Notes: generated from the letters alone by a model not told the origin. 64,000 nt of DNA from UMGS1279 sp045536815 (GCA_045536815.1 JAZSOH010000013.1:1-64000), one strand, 5' to 3'. Numbered from the stretch's first letter, positions 52,467 to 59,782 are shown. Numbers and translations are program-made.

Positions 52467-52525
52467 TTGAATTCTTAGTTTAATATTGTTATAATATTTA
52501 GCAGTGGTCGAATGCAAAATTCGAC
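52467..52525 (+). promoter_or_regulatory. Sigma-A promoter plus inverted repeat of the GGGtGRT operon
   Basis: TTGAAT at 52467-52472, a 17-bp spacer and TATAAT at 52490-52495. A 7-bp hairpin GTCGAAT/ATTCGAC lies at 52507-52525, just at the transcript start, as either an operator or a 5' stem. Confidence 0.75.
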
Positions 52526-52545
52526 TAAATGAAAGGAGTACATAT

Positions 52546-53238
52546 ATGAAGTATTCAAGCGAAGTAGAAAAAATGTGTCCTTTGGCTAAAGGCGCATATC
52601 ATGGTCCTGCTCCCATTCCGGAAGAGGGAAGATGGGTACAGGTTAAGGAAGTTAAGGATATTTCCGGCCTTACTCACGGTATTGGTTGGTGCGCACCTCA
52701 GCAGGGCGCTTGCAAGCTTTCTTTAAATGTTAAAGAGGGTGTTATTGAAGAGGCATTGGTTGAAACAATCGGTTGTTCGGGTATGACTCACTCTGCCGCT
52801 ATGGCATCTGAAATTTTGGTTGGCAAAACTCTTTTAGAGGCACTTAATACTGACCTTGTTTGTGATGCTATCAATACAGCTATGCGTGAGCTTTTCCTTC
52901 AAATTGTTTATGGCCGTACACAAACAGCTTTCTCTGAAGACGGTTTGCCGGTTGGCGCAGGTTTGGAAGACCTTGGTAAAGGCCTTCGTTCACAAACAGG
53001 TACAACCTATGCAACAAAGGTTAAAGGCCCCCGTTATCTTGAACTTGCAGAAGGTTATATCACAAAGGTTGCAGTTGACGAAGAAGGTACTATTATCGGT
53101 TATAAATTCGTTCACCTCGGCAAAATGATGGATATGATTAAAAAAGGTATGGACGCGAACGAAGCTTTGGAAAAAGCAAGTGGCCAGTACGGACGTGTTG
53201 ATGATGCTGCAAAGCTTATCGACCCACGTGAAGAATAA
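52546..53238 (+). CDS. NifU-like iron-sulfur scaffold protein paired with the GGGtGRT protein, 230 aa
   Basis: A NifU N-terminal-like scaffold: cysteines at 11, 49, 56 and 77, with the segment TIGCSGMTHSAAMASEILVGKT resembling the NifU/IscU GC-x-SxxxxS-x-GKT region. It is longer than a stand-alone IscU and ends in an alpha/beta tail (EGTIIGYKFVHLGKMMDMI). I chose ATG 52546 behind AAAGGAG. It is followed after 17 bp by the GGGtGRT protein; the two are habitual neighbours in anaerobes. The scaffold role is inferred from the fold; the target enzyme is unknown. Confidence 0.85.
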   Translation: MKYSSEVEKMCPLAKGAYHGPAPIPEEGRWVQVKEVKDISGLTHGIGWCAPQQGACKLSLNVKEGVIEEALVETIGCSGMTHSAAMASEILVGKTLLEALNTDLVCDAINTAMRELFLQIVYGRTQTAFSEDGLPVGAGLEDLGKGLRSQTGTTYATKVKGPRYLELAEGYITKVAVDEEGTIIGYKFVHLGKMMDMIKKGMDANEALEKASGQYGRVDDAAKLIDPREE

Positions 53239-53255
53239 TAGGGAGGCGAAATATA

Positions 53256-54257
53256 ATGGCTTTATTTGAAAGTTACGAAAGAAGAATTGAACAAATTAAC
53301 GCTGAACTTGCAAAACACGGCATTGCTTCTATTGAAGAGGCTAAAGAAATTTGCGATAAAGCAGGTGTTGATGCTTACAATATCGTTAAAGGCATTCAAC
53401 CTATCTGTTTTGAAAATGCTGCTTGGGCATACGTTGTAGGTTGCGCTATTGCAATTAAAGACGAGGTTAAATCTGCTGCAGAAGCTGCTGAAAAAATTGG
53501 TCTTGGCCTTCAGTCTTTCTGTATCCCAGGTTCAGTTGCTGACGACCGTAAGGTTGGTATCGGCCACGGTAACCTTGGCGCAATGTTACTTAGAGATGAA
53601 ACAAAATGTTTCGCATTCCTTGCAGGTCATGAATCTTTTGCGGCTGCTGAAGGCGCAATCGGTCTTGCAAGAAGCGCTAACAAGGCTAGAAAAGAGCCTC
53701 TTAGAGTTATCCTTAACGGTCTTGGTAAGGATGCCGCTCAAATCATTTCCCGTATTAACGGCTTTACCTACGTTCAAACAAAGTTTGATTATTTCACAGG
53801 TGAGCTCGAGGTTGTTAAAGAAACAGCTTATTCAAACGGCGAACGCGCAAAGGTTCGTTGCTACGGTGCAGATGATGTTCGCGAGGGCGTTGCTATTATG
53901 CATAAAGAGGGTGTAGACGTTTCCATTACAGGTAACTCTACTAACCCCACCCGTTTCCAACACCCCGTTGCAGGTACTTATAAGAAAGAATGTATAGAGC
54001 AGGGCAAGAAATACTTCTCTGTTGCTTCGGGCGGCGGTACAGGTCGTACACTCCATCCCGACAATATGGCTGCAGGTCCTGCTTCTTACGGCATGACCGA
54101 TACAATGGGTCGTATGCACTCTGACGCTCAGTTTGCAGGTTCTTCTTCAGTTCCCGCTCACGTTGAGATGATGGGTCTTATCGGCGCAGGTAACAACCCA
54201 ATGGTTGGTATGACTGTTGCATGCGCAGTTGCAGTTAACGAAGCTTTAAACAAATAA
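53256..54257 (+). CDS. GGGtGRT protein, 333 aa
   Basis: The name-giving motif GGGTGRT lies at residues 259-265 (SVASGGGTGRTLHPDN). Other conserved-looking parts are GIGHGNLGAMLLRDETKC, FAFLAGHESFAAAEGA and SITGNSTNPTRFQHPVAGTY. The protein is cytoplasmic and alpha/beta. The family is widespread in strict anaerobes and has no proven activity. It follows an Fe-S scaffold, suggesting a redox or cofactor role. Codon use is that of a highly expressed gene. Its 3' end (ACAVAVNEALNK) reappears in decayed form at 55300-55362 and 59736-59782. Confidence 0.92.
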   Translation: MALFESYERRIEQINAELAKHGIASIEEAKEICDKAGVDAYNIVKGIQPICFENAAWAYVVGCAIAIKDEVKSAAEAAEKIGLGLQSFCIPGSVADDRKVGIGHGNLGAMLLRDETKCFAFLAGHESFAAAEGAIGLARSANKARKEPLRVILNGLGKDAAQIISRINGFTYVQTKFDYFTGELEVVKETAYSNGERAKVRCYGADDVREGVAIMHKEGVDVSITGNSTNPTRFQHPVAGTYKKECIEQGKKYFSVASGGGTGRTLHPDNMAAGPASYGMTDTMGRMHSDAQFAGSSSVPAHVEMMGLIGAGNNPMVGMTVACAVAVNEALNK

Positions 54258-54360
54258 TCTAAGATTATTTGTAATGAAATTTGCCTTACGGCAAATGAAA
54301 TTCACTCTGTGAATGAAATGCTAAAGCATGAAATGTGCCGCATCTTTTAGATGCGGCACA
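54251..54360. repeat. Second array of palindromes, overlapping the GGGtGRT stop
   Basis: Five hairpins in a row: CAAATAATCT/AGATTATTTG (54251-54271, containing the stop codon), ATTTGCC/GGCAAAT (54279-54296), ATTCAC/GTGAAT (54300-54314), ATGC/GCAT (54318-54329) and a 12-bp stem TGTGCCGCATCT/AGATGCGGCACA (54334-54360). Constant ATGAAA-type linkers separate them. The last, followed by TTGTGTTTTA, would terminate transcription of the GGGtGRT operon. Same grammar as the array at 207-381 but with a different linker. Confidence 0.85.
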
Positions 54361-54367
54361 TTGTGTT

Positions 54368-54586
54368 TTAATCTATTGTAATTTCAAAAAGTTCATTAGG
54401 AGTACATTCAAGAAGTAAACAAATTGTTTCGATGTTTTCATAACGAATAGATTTTGTTTCATTGTTTACCATCTTGTTAAAATTTTGGTAGCTCATACCT
54501 AATTGTTTATATAACCAATATTTTGTATGTCCTTTTTGTTTTAATAAATCCAACACTTTTAATTTAATCATAAGACATTTCTCCAA
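54368..54586 (-). CDS. XRE-type HTH protein 2, 72 aa
   Basis: Small Cro/C1-type HTH (KGHTKYWLYKQLGMSYQNFNKM as the recognition region, then IETICLLLECTPNELFEI). One domain only, with no sensor. It follows the first XRE gene by 9 bp on the minus strand and carries a similar C-terminal LLxCxxxELFEI tail, indicating duplication. AT-rich relative to flanking host genes. Confidence 0.85.
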   Translation of the reverse strand: MEKCLMIKLKVLDLLKQKGHTKYWLYKQLGMSYQNFNKMVNNETKSIRYENIETICLLLECTPNELFEITID

Positions 54587-54595
54587 GCACTTTTG

Positions 54596-54817
54596 CTATT
54601 TTTCATTTATATATTCTGCTATTTCTTCAATACCACAATCTAATGCTTGGCAAATTTTATTTAATGTTTTGGTTTCGATATTTTCATTCGCCTTTAATCT
54701 TCGTATTGTTTTACTGTCAATCCCACATTCCTCTCTTAACTTATAAGTAGAAAAGCCTCTACTTTTCATTGTAATCCATAATTTATCAAAAATAATCATA
54801 ACAATCCCCCTTGACAT
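54596..54817 (-). CDS. XRE-type HTH protein 1, 73 aa
   Basis: Single Cro/C1-type HTH (RGFSTYKLREECGIDSKTIRRLKANENIETKTLNKICQALDC, given as the region 18-58). It is encoded divergently from the SLOG gene, and the intergenic region holds a 15-bp inverted-repeat operator covering the divergent promoter. Probably the repressor of both directions. ATG or the AATCATAAC region near 54817 follows a G-rich site. Confidence 0.85.
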   Translation of the reverse strand: MSRGIVMIIFDKLWITMKSRGFSTYKLREECGIDSKTIRRLKANENIETKTLNKICQALDCGIEEIAEYINEK

Positions 54818-54839
54818 ATAATATTATGGGGGTTATAAT
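54811..54839 (+). promoter_or_regulatory. Sigma-A promoter of the SLOG gene
   Basis: Consensus TTGACA at 54811-54816, 17 bp, then TATAAT at 54834-54839. Entirely overlapped on the right by the operator arm. Confidence 0.85.
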
Positions 54840-54871
54840 CCTAAATATTAAGGGGATATAACCCCCATAAT
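54823..54871. promoter_or_regulatory. 15-bp perfect inverted-repeat operator
   Basis: ATTATGGGGGTTATA (54823-54837) and TATAACCCCCATAAT (54857-54871) are exact reverse complements with a 19-bp gap. They straddle the -10 box and start site of the SLOG gene and the start of the XRE pair, as expected for binding by the small HTH proteins. Confidence 0.8.
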
Positions 54872-54886
54872 GTTAGGATGTGCATA

Positions 54887-55291
54887 ATGGTTAATAATAA
54901 ATTACCCATAAAAAGAGTTGTAATTGCAGGTGGCAGAGATTACTATAATTATGACGAGGCAAAATCTTATATTGATTTTTGTTTATCCAATATTCGAAAT
55001 GAGAATGAGATTATTATTCTTTCGGGTTGTGCAAGTGGGGCTGATGCTATCGGGGAACGATATGCAAAAGAAAACGGGTTTGAGGTTGAAAAATACCCTG
55101 CCGATTGGAAAATATACGGCAAAAGCGCTGGACCAAGACGAAATAAGCAGATGGCAGAGTTAAGCGATTATGTAATTTGTTTTTGGGACAAGAAAAGCAA
55201 GGGTACAAAGTCAATGATTGACTATGCTCGTAAGTGTGGAAAGCCTGTCAAAATCAAAAAGATATTGGGAAGTAAAAAGAGCAATTCGTGA
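54887..55291 (+). CDS. SLOG-superfamily (DUF2493/YspA-like) nucleotide-binding protein, 134 aa
   Basis: Rossmann-like SLOG protein of the DUF2493 (cpYpsA-related) type. It has an N-terminal VVIAGGRDYYNYDEA, then the glycine-rich LSGCASGADAIGERYAKENG, YPADWKIYGKSAGPRRNKQM and a terminal DYVICFWDKKSKGTKSMIDYA, the usual landmarks for binding a nucleotide-sugar or nucleotide-derived ligand. I favour ATG 54887 because AGGA lies 8 bp before it; an ATG at 54878 has no room for a site. SLOG proteins are predicted in nucleotide-based conflict signalling and phage defence. Here it is the sole cargo of an XRE-controlled insertion. Confidence 0.85.
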   Translation: MVNNKLPIKRVVIAGGRDYYNYDEAKSYIDFCLSNIRNENEIIILSGCASGADAIGERYAKENGFEVEKYPADWKIYGKSAGPRRNKQMAELSDYVICFWDKKSKGTKSMIDYARKCGKPVKIKKILGSKKSNS

Positions 55292-55299
55292 TGAGCGCC

Positions 55300-55362
55300 C
55301 AACCAAACATGCTCAAATTACTGTTGTCTGCAGTTGCAGTAGCGCAAGCGCTTAATAAGTAA
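55300..55362 (+). pseudogene. Decayed copy of the GGGtGRT gene 3' end
   Basis: CAACCAAACATGCTC.. to CTTAATAAGTAA reads NMLKLLLSAVAVAQALNK-stop, matching the true gene end NPMVGMTVACAVAVNEALNK-stop with an indel and several substitutions. It lies 9 bp downstream of the SLOG gene. The insertion thus has a host-gene end on both sides. It lacks everything upstream, so it is not expressed as the enzyme. Confidence 0.7.
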
Positions 55363-55377
55363 TGTTTTTGCATATTT

Positions 55378-55407
55378 AAAAGGCTTGGGAATTTTCCCAA
55401 GCCTTTT
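55378..55407 (+). terminator. Terminator after the insertion
   Basis: AAAAGGCTTGGGA (55378-55390) pairs with TCCCAAGCCTTTT (55395-55407). It is positioned behind the decayed gene end, as the original terminator of a GGGtGRT gene would be. Confidence 0.88.
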
Positions 55408-55459
55408 ACTTTTATAAAAAAAGTGTTGTATATGTTCTTTTAAAAGAAGGTACCATCAT

Positions 55460-56350
55460 CTAATCTGAAAACTCTTCTTGTTTAACAAAGTCAAGAAAAG
55501 CTTTTAAGCTTTTTGACATCCATTTGTTTTTGTGGTAAATAAGCTGTTTCCAAATATCAACCTTTATATCGCATATATCCAGAAAGCAAAGCTTACCTGA
55601 GGCGATTAAATCTTTGGTAACAAAATCGGGCAGGAAGGAAATCATATTACTTTCGGCAAGCATTTTGGTAATGATATCGGTTCGCCCAATTTCGAGCACC
55701 GGGGTTATTTCGAGAGACATTTTTGCAAGCTCTCTATCAAAAACGCGCCTATAGCCTTGACCATATTCGGTCAAAATAAAAGGCTCACTCATAATATCCT
55801 TAACCGAAAGCCGCTTAGCTCCTGCAAACTTTGATTTTGTACTTGCTACGAAGTGCATTGAAAGGGGCTGCTCTTTGGCAATAATATAATCCTTGTTGTA
55901 TAAACGTCTGTCAAGGGTGATTATAACGTCGGCTTTGTTGTGGTCGAGCATATCAAGCATTAGCGACGAGTCGCCCGTGGTAAAACGAATTGAGATTGAC
56001 GGGTGCTTCTTGTGAAAATTCATATAATAAGAGTTTATTATATCATCGCAAATTGAGTCGGGGGCAACGATATGAATATGCCCCGAAAGCTCTTCCTCAC
56101 GATTTATGTTTTCTTTAAACTCGTCGGTAATAACGCGAATTTGGTGAGCATAAGAAACAAGCTCCCGCCCACGCTCTGTAAGGGTAATCGTATGGTTGAT
56201 TCTTTCAAATAAAAGGCAGTCCAGCTCTTCCTCTAATTGCTTTATCTGAAAGGAAACGGTTGACTGCGAATAGCCAAGCTGCTCGGCAGCTTTTGTGAAG
56301 CTTCCAAGCTCGGCAACGTGAATAAAGGTAATCAAATTTCGTAATTCCAT
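55460..56350 (-). CDS. LysR-family transcriptional regulator, 296 aa
   Basis: LTTR with the N-terminal winged helix (LITFIHVAELGSFTKAAEQLGYSQSTVSFQIKQLEEEL, residues 6-43) and a C-terminal two-lobe effector domain beginning about residue 90 (GHIHIVAPDSICDDIINSYY). It is divergent from the ABC transporter at 56485, with about 130 bp between, so it probably controls that operon in response to a small effector. Confidence 0.92.
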   Translation of the reverse strand: MELRNLITFIHVAELGSFTKAAEQLGYSQSTVSFQIKQLEEELDCLLFERINHTITLTERGRELVSYAHQIRVITDEFKENINREEELSGHIHIVAPDSICDDIINSYYMNFHKKHPSISIRFTTGDSSLMLDMLDHNKADVIITLDRRLYNKDYIIAKEQPLSMHFVASTKSKFAGAKRLSVKDIMSEPFILTEYGQGYRRVFDRELAKMSLEITPVLEIGRTDIITKMLAESNMISFLPDFVTKDLIASGKLCFLDICDIKVDIWKQLIYHKNKWMSKSLKAFLDFVKQEEFSD

Positions 56351-56402
56351 AAGGCAGCCCCTAACATCTAAAATTTCGATAGCAAAGATTTAAATCATTC
56401 GT

Positions 56403-56431
56403 TTGACTAATGCATAAGTGTATTATATAAT
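56403..56431 (+). promoter_or_regulatory. Sigma-A promoter of the TrpXYZ-type operon
   Basis: TTGACT at 56403-56408, a 17-bp spacer and TATAAT at 56426-56431, about 50 bp before the ATG. The region between it and the LysR gene would host the regulator's site. Confidence 0.75.
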
Positions 56432-56484
56432 AGGTTTGTAAAAAATGCAAGGCTTTTATGAGCCAATAAAAAGGAGAACTTACA

Positions 56485-57459
56485 ATGAAAAAAGTATTAT
56501 CTATTTTGTTAGCACTTTGCCTTTGTGTAGGCTGTGTGCTTTCGATTACCGGTTGCTCAGGTGAAAAAACCGACGGCAAGTATAAAATCGGTATTGTTCA
56601 GCTAGTTGAACACGTTGCGCTTGATGCCGCAACAGAAGGCTTTAAGCAGGCCATCATTGATGAGCTTGGCGAGGAAGCGGTTGAATTCGATTTCCAAAAC
56701 GGTCAGAACGACCCGAACACTTGCTCGACTATCGCTAATCAATTCGTTTCTAATAATGTTGACCTAATTATGGCAAATGCAACTCCTGCTCTTCAAGCGG
56801 CTGCAGCTGCAACAGGCGACATTCCGATTCTTGGTACTTCTGTAACCGAATATGGTGTTGCTCTTGAAATTAAAGATTTTAACGGTACCATCGGTGGCAA
56901 TATTTCCGGCACTTCTGACCTCGCTCCTCTTGACAAGCAGGCTGCTATGATTACTGAATGGTGCCCTGAGGCGAAGAAAGTTGGTCTTCTTTACTGCTCT
57001 AAGGAAGCAAATAGCCAGTACCAAGTAGACGTTATAAAGGCAGAGCTTGAGAAGAAAAATCTCACAGTTACACTTTATCCCTTTACCGATTCAAACGACC
57101 TTGCTCAAATTTGCACTAATGCTGCTGATAATTGCGACGTAATTTATGTTCCTACCGACAACACCGTTGCAGAAAACACCGGTATCATTGACAATATTTG
57201 TGAGCCTAAGAAGGTTCCTGTTGTTGCTGGTGAAGAAGGTATCTGCTCCGGTTGTGGTATTGCTACTCTTTCTATCAGCTACTACGACCTTGGTTATACC
57301 ACAGGTAAAATGGCTGTTAAGATTTTGAAAGATGGCGCAGATATTTCTACAATGCCCATTGAGTATGCCGAGAAGCAAACTCCAAAATACAATAAGCAGA
57401 ACTGCGAAGCTTTAGGAATTACACCTCTTGACGGTTATACTGCTATTGAAGCAAACTAA
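56485..57459 (+). CDS. ABC transporter substrate-binding lipoprotein, TrpX/PF04392-like, 324 aa
   Basis: Lipoprotein signal ending ITGCS (Cys about residue 24). The periplasmic-binding fold follows: KYKIGIVQLVEHVALDAATEGFKQAI at the start, FDFQNGQNDPNTCSTIANQFVSNNVDLIMANATPALQAAA, then ILGTSVTEYG, VGLLYCSKEANSQYQV and VIYVPTDNTVAEN. This is the ABC_sub_bind/TrpX group; relatives in streptococci carry tryptophan. No T-box is visible upstream, so the ligand is not assured. A 378-bp gap with a MITE-like element separates it from its permease. Confidence 0.9.
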   Translation: MKKVLSILLALCLCVGCVLSITGCSGEKTDGKYKIGIVQLVEHVALDAATEGFKQAIIDELGEEAVEFDFQNGQNDPNTCSTIANQFVSNNVDLIMANATPALQAAAAATGDIPILGTSVTEYGVALEIKDFNGTIGGNISGTSDLAPLDKQAAMITEWCPEAKKVGLLYCSKEANSQYQVDVIKAELEKKNLTVTLYPFTDSNDLAQICTNAADNCDVIYVPTDNTVAENTGIIDNICEPKKVPVVAGEEGICSGCGIATLSISYYDLGYTTGKMAVKILKDGADISTMPIEYAEKQTPKYNKQNCEALGITPLDGYTAIEAN

Positions 57460-57471
57460 TAATAAATTTTT

Positions 57472-57503
57472 CAGCCGGGGAGAACATATCTTCTCTCCGG
57501 CTG
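57472..57503 (+). terminator. Stem-loop after the binding-protein gene
   Basis: CAGCCGGGGAGAA pairs with TTCTCTCCGGCTG (13 bp with one offset), followed only by CTGTTTAG. With such a weak T-tract it probably lowers rather than stops read-through to the permease. Confidence 0.6.
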
Positions 57504-57534
57504 TTTAGCGTGTCAGGAATTTAACCTGTCACAC

Positions 57535-57809
57535 TAAGCAAACGCGAATAATACGAACCTGTTTTTTGGGTAGGATTTTCGCCTTTGCTTTGTTAAAATA
57601 CTCGCGAATCCGTCAGGATTCACTGCGTTTTATGCCTCGCACAGTCAAAAATCCTATACCCACAAAATTCTACAACCTAAAATGAGCAAAATTTTGTGTG
57701 ATTTTTGGTGCGAAAGAATTCGTAAGGCTAGCGCCTACGAATGATAACAAACCGAAAATCGCCGAAATTTTGCCATTTTAGGCAGGTTCGGATTATTCGT
57801 GTTTGCTTA
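57535..57809. mobile_element. MITE-like element with 27-bp terminal inverted repeats
   Basis: The ends are TAAGCAAACGCGAATAATAC... (57535-57561) and its near-exact reverse complement (57783-57809; 25 of 27 match). The interior of about 220 bp has no ORF of note and contains shorter internal inverted repeats (CGTAAGGCTAGCGCCTACG near 57720-57738, GAATCCGTCAGGATTC near 57606-57621). A fragment of the left end lies at 6540-6600. The element sits inside an ABC operon without interrupting a coding region. A target-site duplication is not evident. Together with the stem-loop it fills 57460-57837. Confidence 0.7.
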
Positions 57810-57837
57810 ACTATTTTATGTATACAGGTGAAATTAT

Positions 57838-58770
57838 ATGGAAATTTTTAGTCAACTTTTAGGCGCCTTGCCCGGTTCTGTCTCACAGGGACTTATATGG
57901 GGAATTATGGGAATAGGTGTTTATCTTACTTATAGAATTTTAGATGTTGCTGACCTTACTGTAGATGGTTCATTCGCAACGGGCGGCGCTGTTGCCGTTA
58001 TACTCATTTTAAATGGTTGCAATTTATGGCTAGCTATGCTGCTAGCTTTTATCGCAGGTCTTCTTGCGGGTGCAATTACGGGACTTCTTCATATCTTTAT
58101 GGGAATTCCGCCCATCTTGGCAGGTATTTTAACACAGCTATCGCTTTATTCTATCAATCTTAAAATTATGGGTAAAGCAAATCAGTCGGTTAACGTTAAT
58201 CAAACCGATCTTTTGGTTTCACTTCGTTGGGTTAAGGAATTTGCTTTGCATAATCCGCTTATTACAGTTGGTATTGTTTTGATTATTTTGATCGCAATTC
58301 TTTATTGGTTCTTTGGAACCGAAATGGGATGTGCGCTTCGTGCGACAGGCGCCAACCTTAATATGAGTCGCGCACAAGGAATTAACACAAGCTTCAATAA
58401 GGTGCTTGGAATTATGATTTCTAATGGTCTTGTAGCATTTTCGGGCGCTTTCCTTGCTCAGTATCAAGGCTTTGCAGATGTTAAAATGGGACAAGGCGCC
58501 ATCGTTATTGGTCTTGCCGCTGTTATTATCGGCGAGGCGTTATTTGGGAAAATTTTCAAAAACTTTGCGCTCAGATTATTATCTGTTGCCCTCGGTTCGA
58601 TTATTTACTATATCGTTGTCCAAGCCGTTATCACAATGGGTCTTGATGCCAACCTATTAAAACTACTTTCTGCGGTAATCGTTGCAATCTTTCTTGCCAT
58701 TCCGTATTGGAAAAGACAATATTCTGAAAATCATATGGTAAAGGCGAAAGGGGGCAAGGCAAATGCTTGA
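57838..58770 (+). CDS. ABC transporter permease, TrpY-like, 310 aa
   Basis: Branched-chain-amino-acid-type permease (PF02653-like). About eight helices; motifs RILDVADLTVDGSFATGGAV early, GIPPILAGILTQLSLYSINLKIMG in the middle and CALRATGANLNMSRAQGINT, the family EAA equivalent. ATG follows AGGTGA. It overlaps the ATPase gene by 8 bp. Confidence 0.92.
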   Translation: MEIFSQLLGALPGSVSQGLIWGIMGIGVYLTYRILDVADLTVDGSFATGGAVAVILILNGCNLWLAMLLAFIAGLLAGAITGLLHIFMGIPPILAGILTQLSLYSINLKIMGKANQSVNVNQTDLLVSLRWVKEFALHNPLITVGIVLIILIAILYWFFGTEMGCALRATGANLNMSRAQGINTSFNKVLGIMISNGLVAFSGAFLAQYQGFADVKMGQGAIVIGLAAVIIGEALFGKIFKNFALRLLSVALGSIIYYIVVQAVITMGLDANLLKLLSAVIVAIFLAIPYWKRQYSENHMVKAKGGKANA

Positions 58771-59560
58771 TATTATAAACGTAGAAAAAACCTTCAACCC
58801 CGGAACTATAAATGAAAAAAAGGCGCTCGGCGGCATTAACCTTCATCTTGACGAGGGCGATTTTGTAACAGTTATTGGTGGTAATGGAGCAGGTAAATCT
58901 ACTATGCTTAATATGATTGCCGGTGTTTATCCTGTTGATAGTGGCAGTATTGTTATTGACGGCGTTGATGTAACACGCCTTCCCGAATATAAACGCGCAA
59001 AATATTTAGGTCGTGTTTTCCAAGACCCTATGACAGGTACGGCTGCAGATATGCAAATTGAAGAAAATCTTGCTCTTGCCGCGCGCAGAGGCAAAAGAAG
59101 AACACTTCGCGCAGGTATCACAGCTAAAGAGAGAAAAGAATATAAGGAACTTTTGAAAATTCTTGATTTAGGTCTTGAAGACAGACTTACTGCTAAGGTA
59201 GGCCTTTTATCCGGTGGTCAGCGTCAGGCACTTACGCTTCTTATGGCTACACTTAAAAAGCCAAAGCTTTTGCTTCTTGATGAACACACAGCAGCGCTTG
59301 ACCCAAAAACCGCAAAGAAGGTTTTGGATATTACCGAAGAAATTGTTGCTAAAGATAATTTGATTACTGTTATGATTACGCACAATATGGCCGATGCCAT
59401 TCGCGTAGGAAACAGACTTATTATGATGCACGAAGGACGAATTGTTGTTGATGTTAAGGGTGAGGAGAAGAAAAAGCTCACCATAGAGCAGCTTCTTCAA
59501 ATGTTCGAAGCATCCAGCGGCAGTCAGCTTACAAGCGACAAGGTTATACTTTCAAAATAA
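58763..59560 (+). CDS. ABC transporter ATPase, TrpZ-like, 265 aa
   Basis: ATP-binding subunit with Walker A GGNGAGKS near residue 40, Q-loop VFQDPMTGTAADM, signature LSGGQRQAL, Walker B LLLDEHTAALDPKTA and switch MITHNMADA. LivG/LivF-like. Completes the three-gene transporter. Confidence 0.94.
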   Translation: MLDIINVEKTFNPGTINEKKALGGINLHLDEGDFVTVIGGNGAGKSTMLNMIAGVYPVDSGSIVIDGVDVTRLPEYKRAKYLGRVFQDPMTGTAADMQIEENLALAARRGKRRTLRAGITAKERKEYKELLKILDLGLEDRLTAKVGLLSGGQRQALTLLMATLKKPKLLLLDEHTAALDPKTAKKVLDITEEIVAKDNLITVMITHNMADAIRVGNRLIMMHEGRIVVDVKGEEKKKLTIEQLLQMFEASSGSQLTSDKVILSK

Positions 59561-59567
59561 AAGTTAT

Positions 59568-59599
59568 GGGATTGCAAATAAACATTTGCAATCCCTTTT
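59568..59599 (+). terminator. Terminator of the ABC operon
   Basis: GGGATTGCAAAT (59568-59579) pairs with ATTTGCAATCCC (59584-59595), followed by TTTTATTTTT. Confidence 0.92.
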
Positions 59600-59600
59600 A

Positions 59601-59782
59601 TTTTTGGACAAGAAAGGAAAGGGTACAAAGTCAATGATTGACTATGCTCGTAAATGTAGAAAGCCTATCAAAAACAAAAAGATATCGGGAAGGTAAAAGG
59701 TCAATTTGTGATGGTCGCAACCAAATAGGCTCAAATTACTGTTGCCTGCAGATGTAGTTAATGAAGCACTTAACAAAAAGGC
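59601..59782 (+). pseudogene. Truncated second copy of the SLOG 3' end plus GGGtGRT gene end
   Basis: From TTTTTGGACAAGAAAGG to the CTTAACAAAAAG end, the 182 bases align with 55181-55362 at roughly 85% identity by eye. The first part encodes the SLOG tail (WTRKERVQSMIDYARKC in the shifted frame, with an early stop after KISGR). The last part reads DVVNEALNKK, which is closer to the real GGGtGRT end (AVNEALNK) than the 55.3-kb copy is. No start or promoter. The remainder of 59561-59968 up to the promoter is AT-rich and shows only the palindrome GTTTATATAAAC at 59833-59844. Confidence 0.75.

Noticed and set aside
57460..57837. Tryptophan T-box leader before the TrpY-like permease
   Set aside because: No T-box bulge word or specifier-stem layout seen; the gap is explained by the stem-loop and the inverted-end element.
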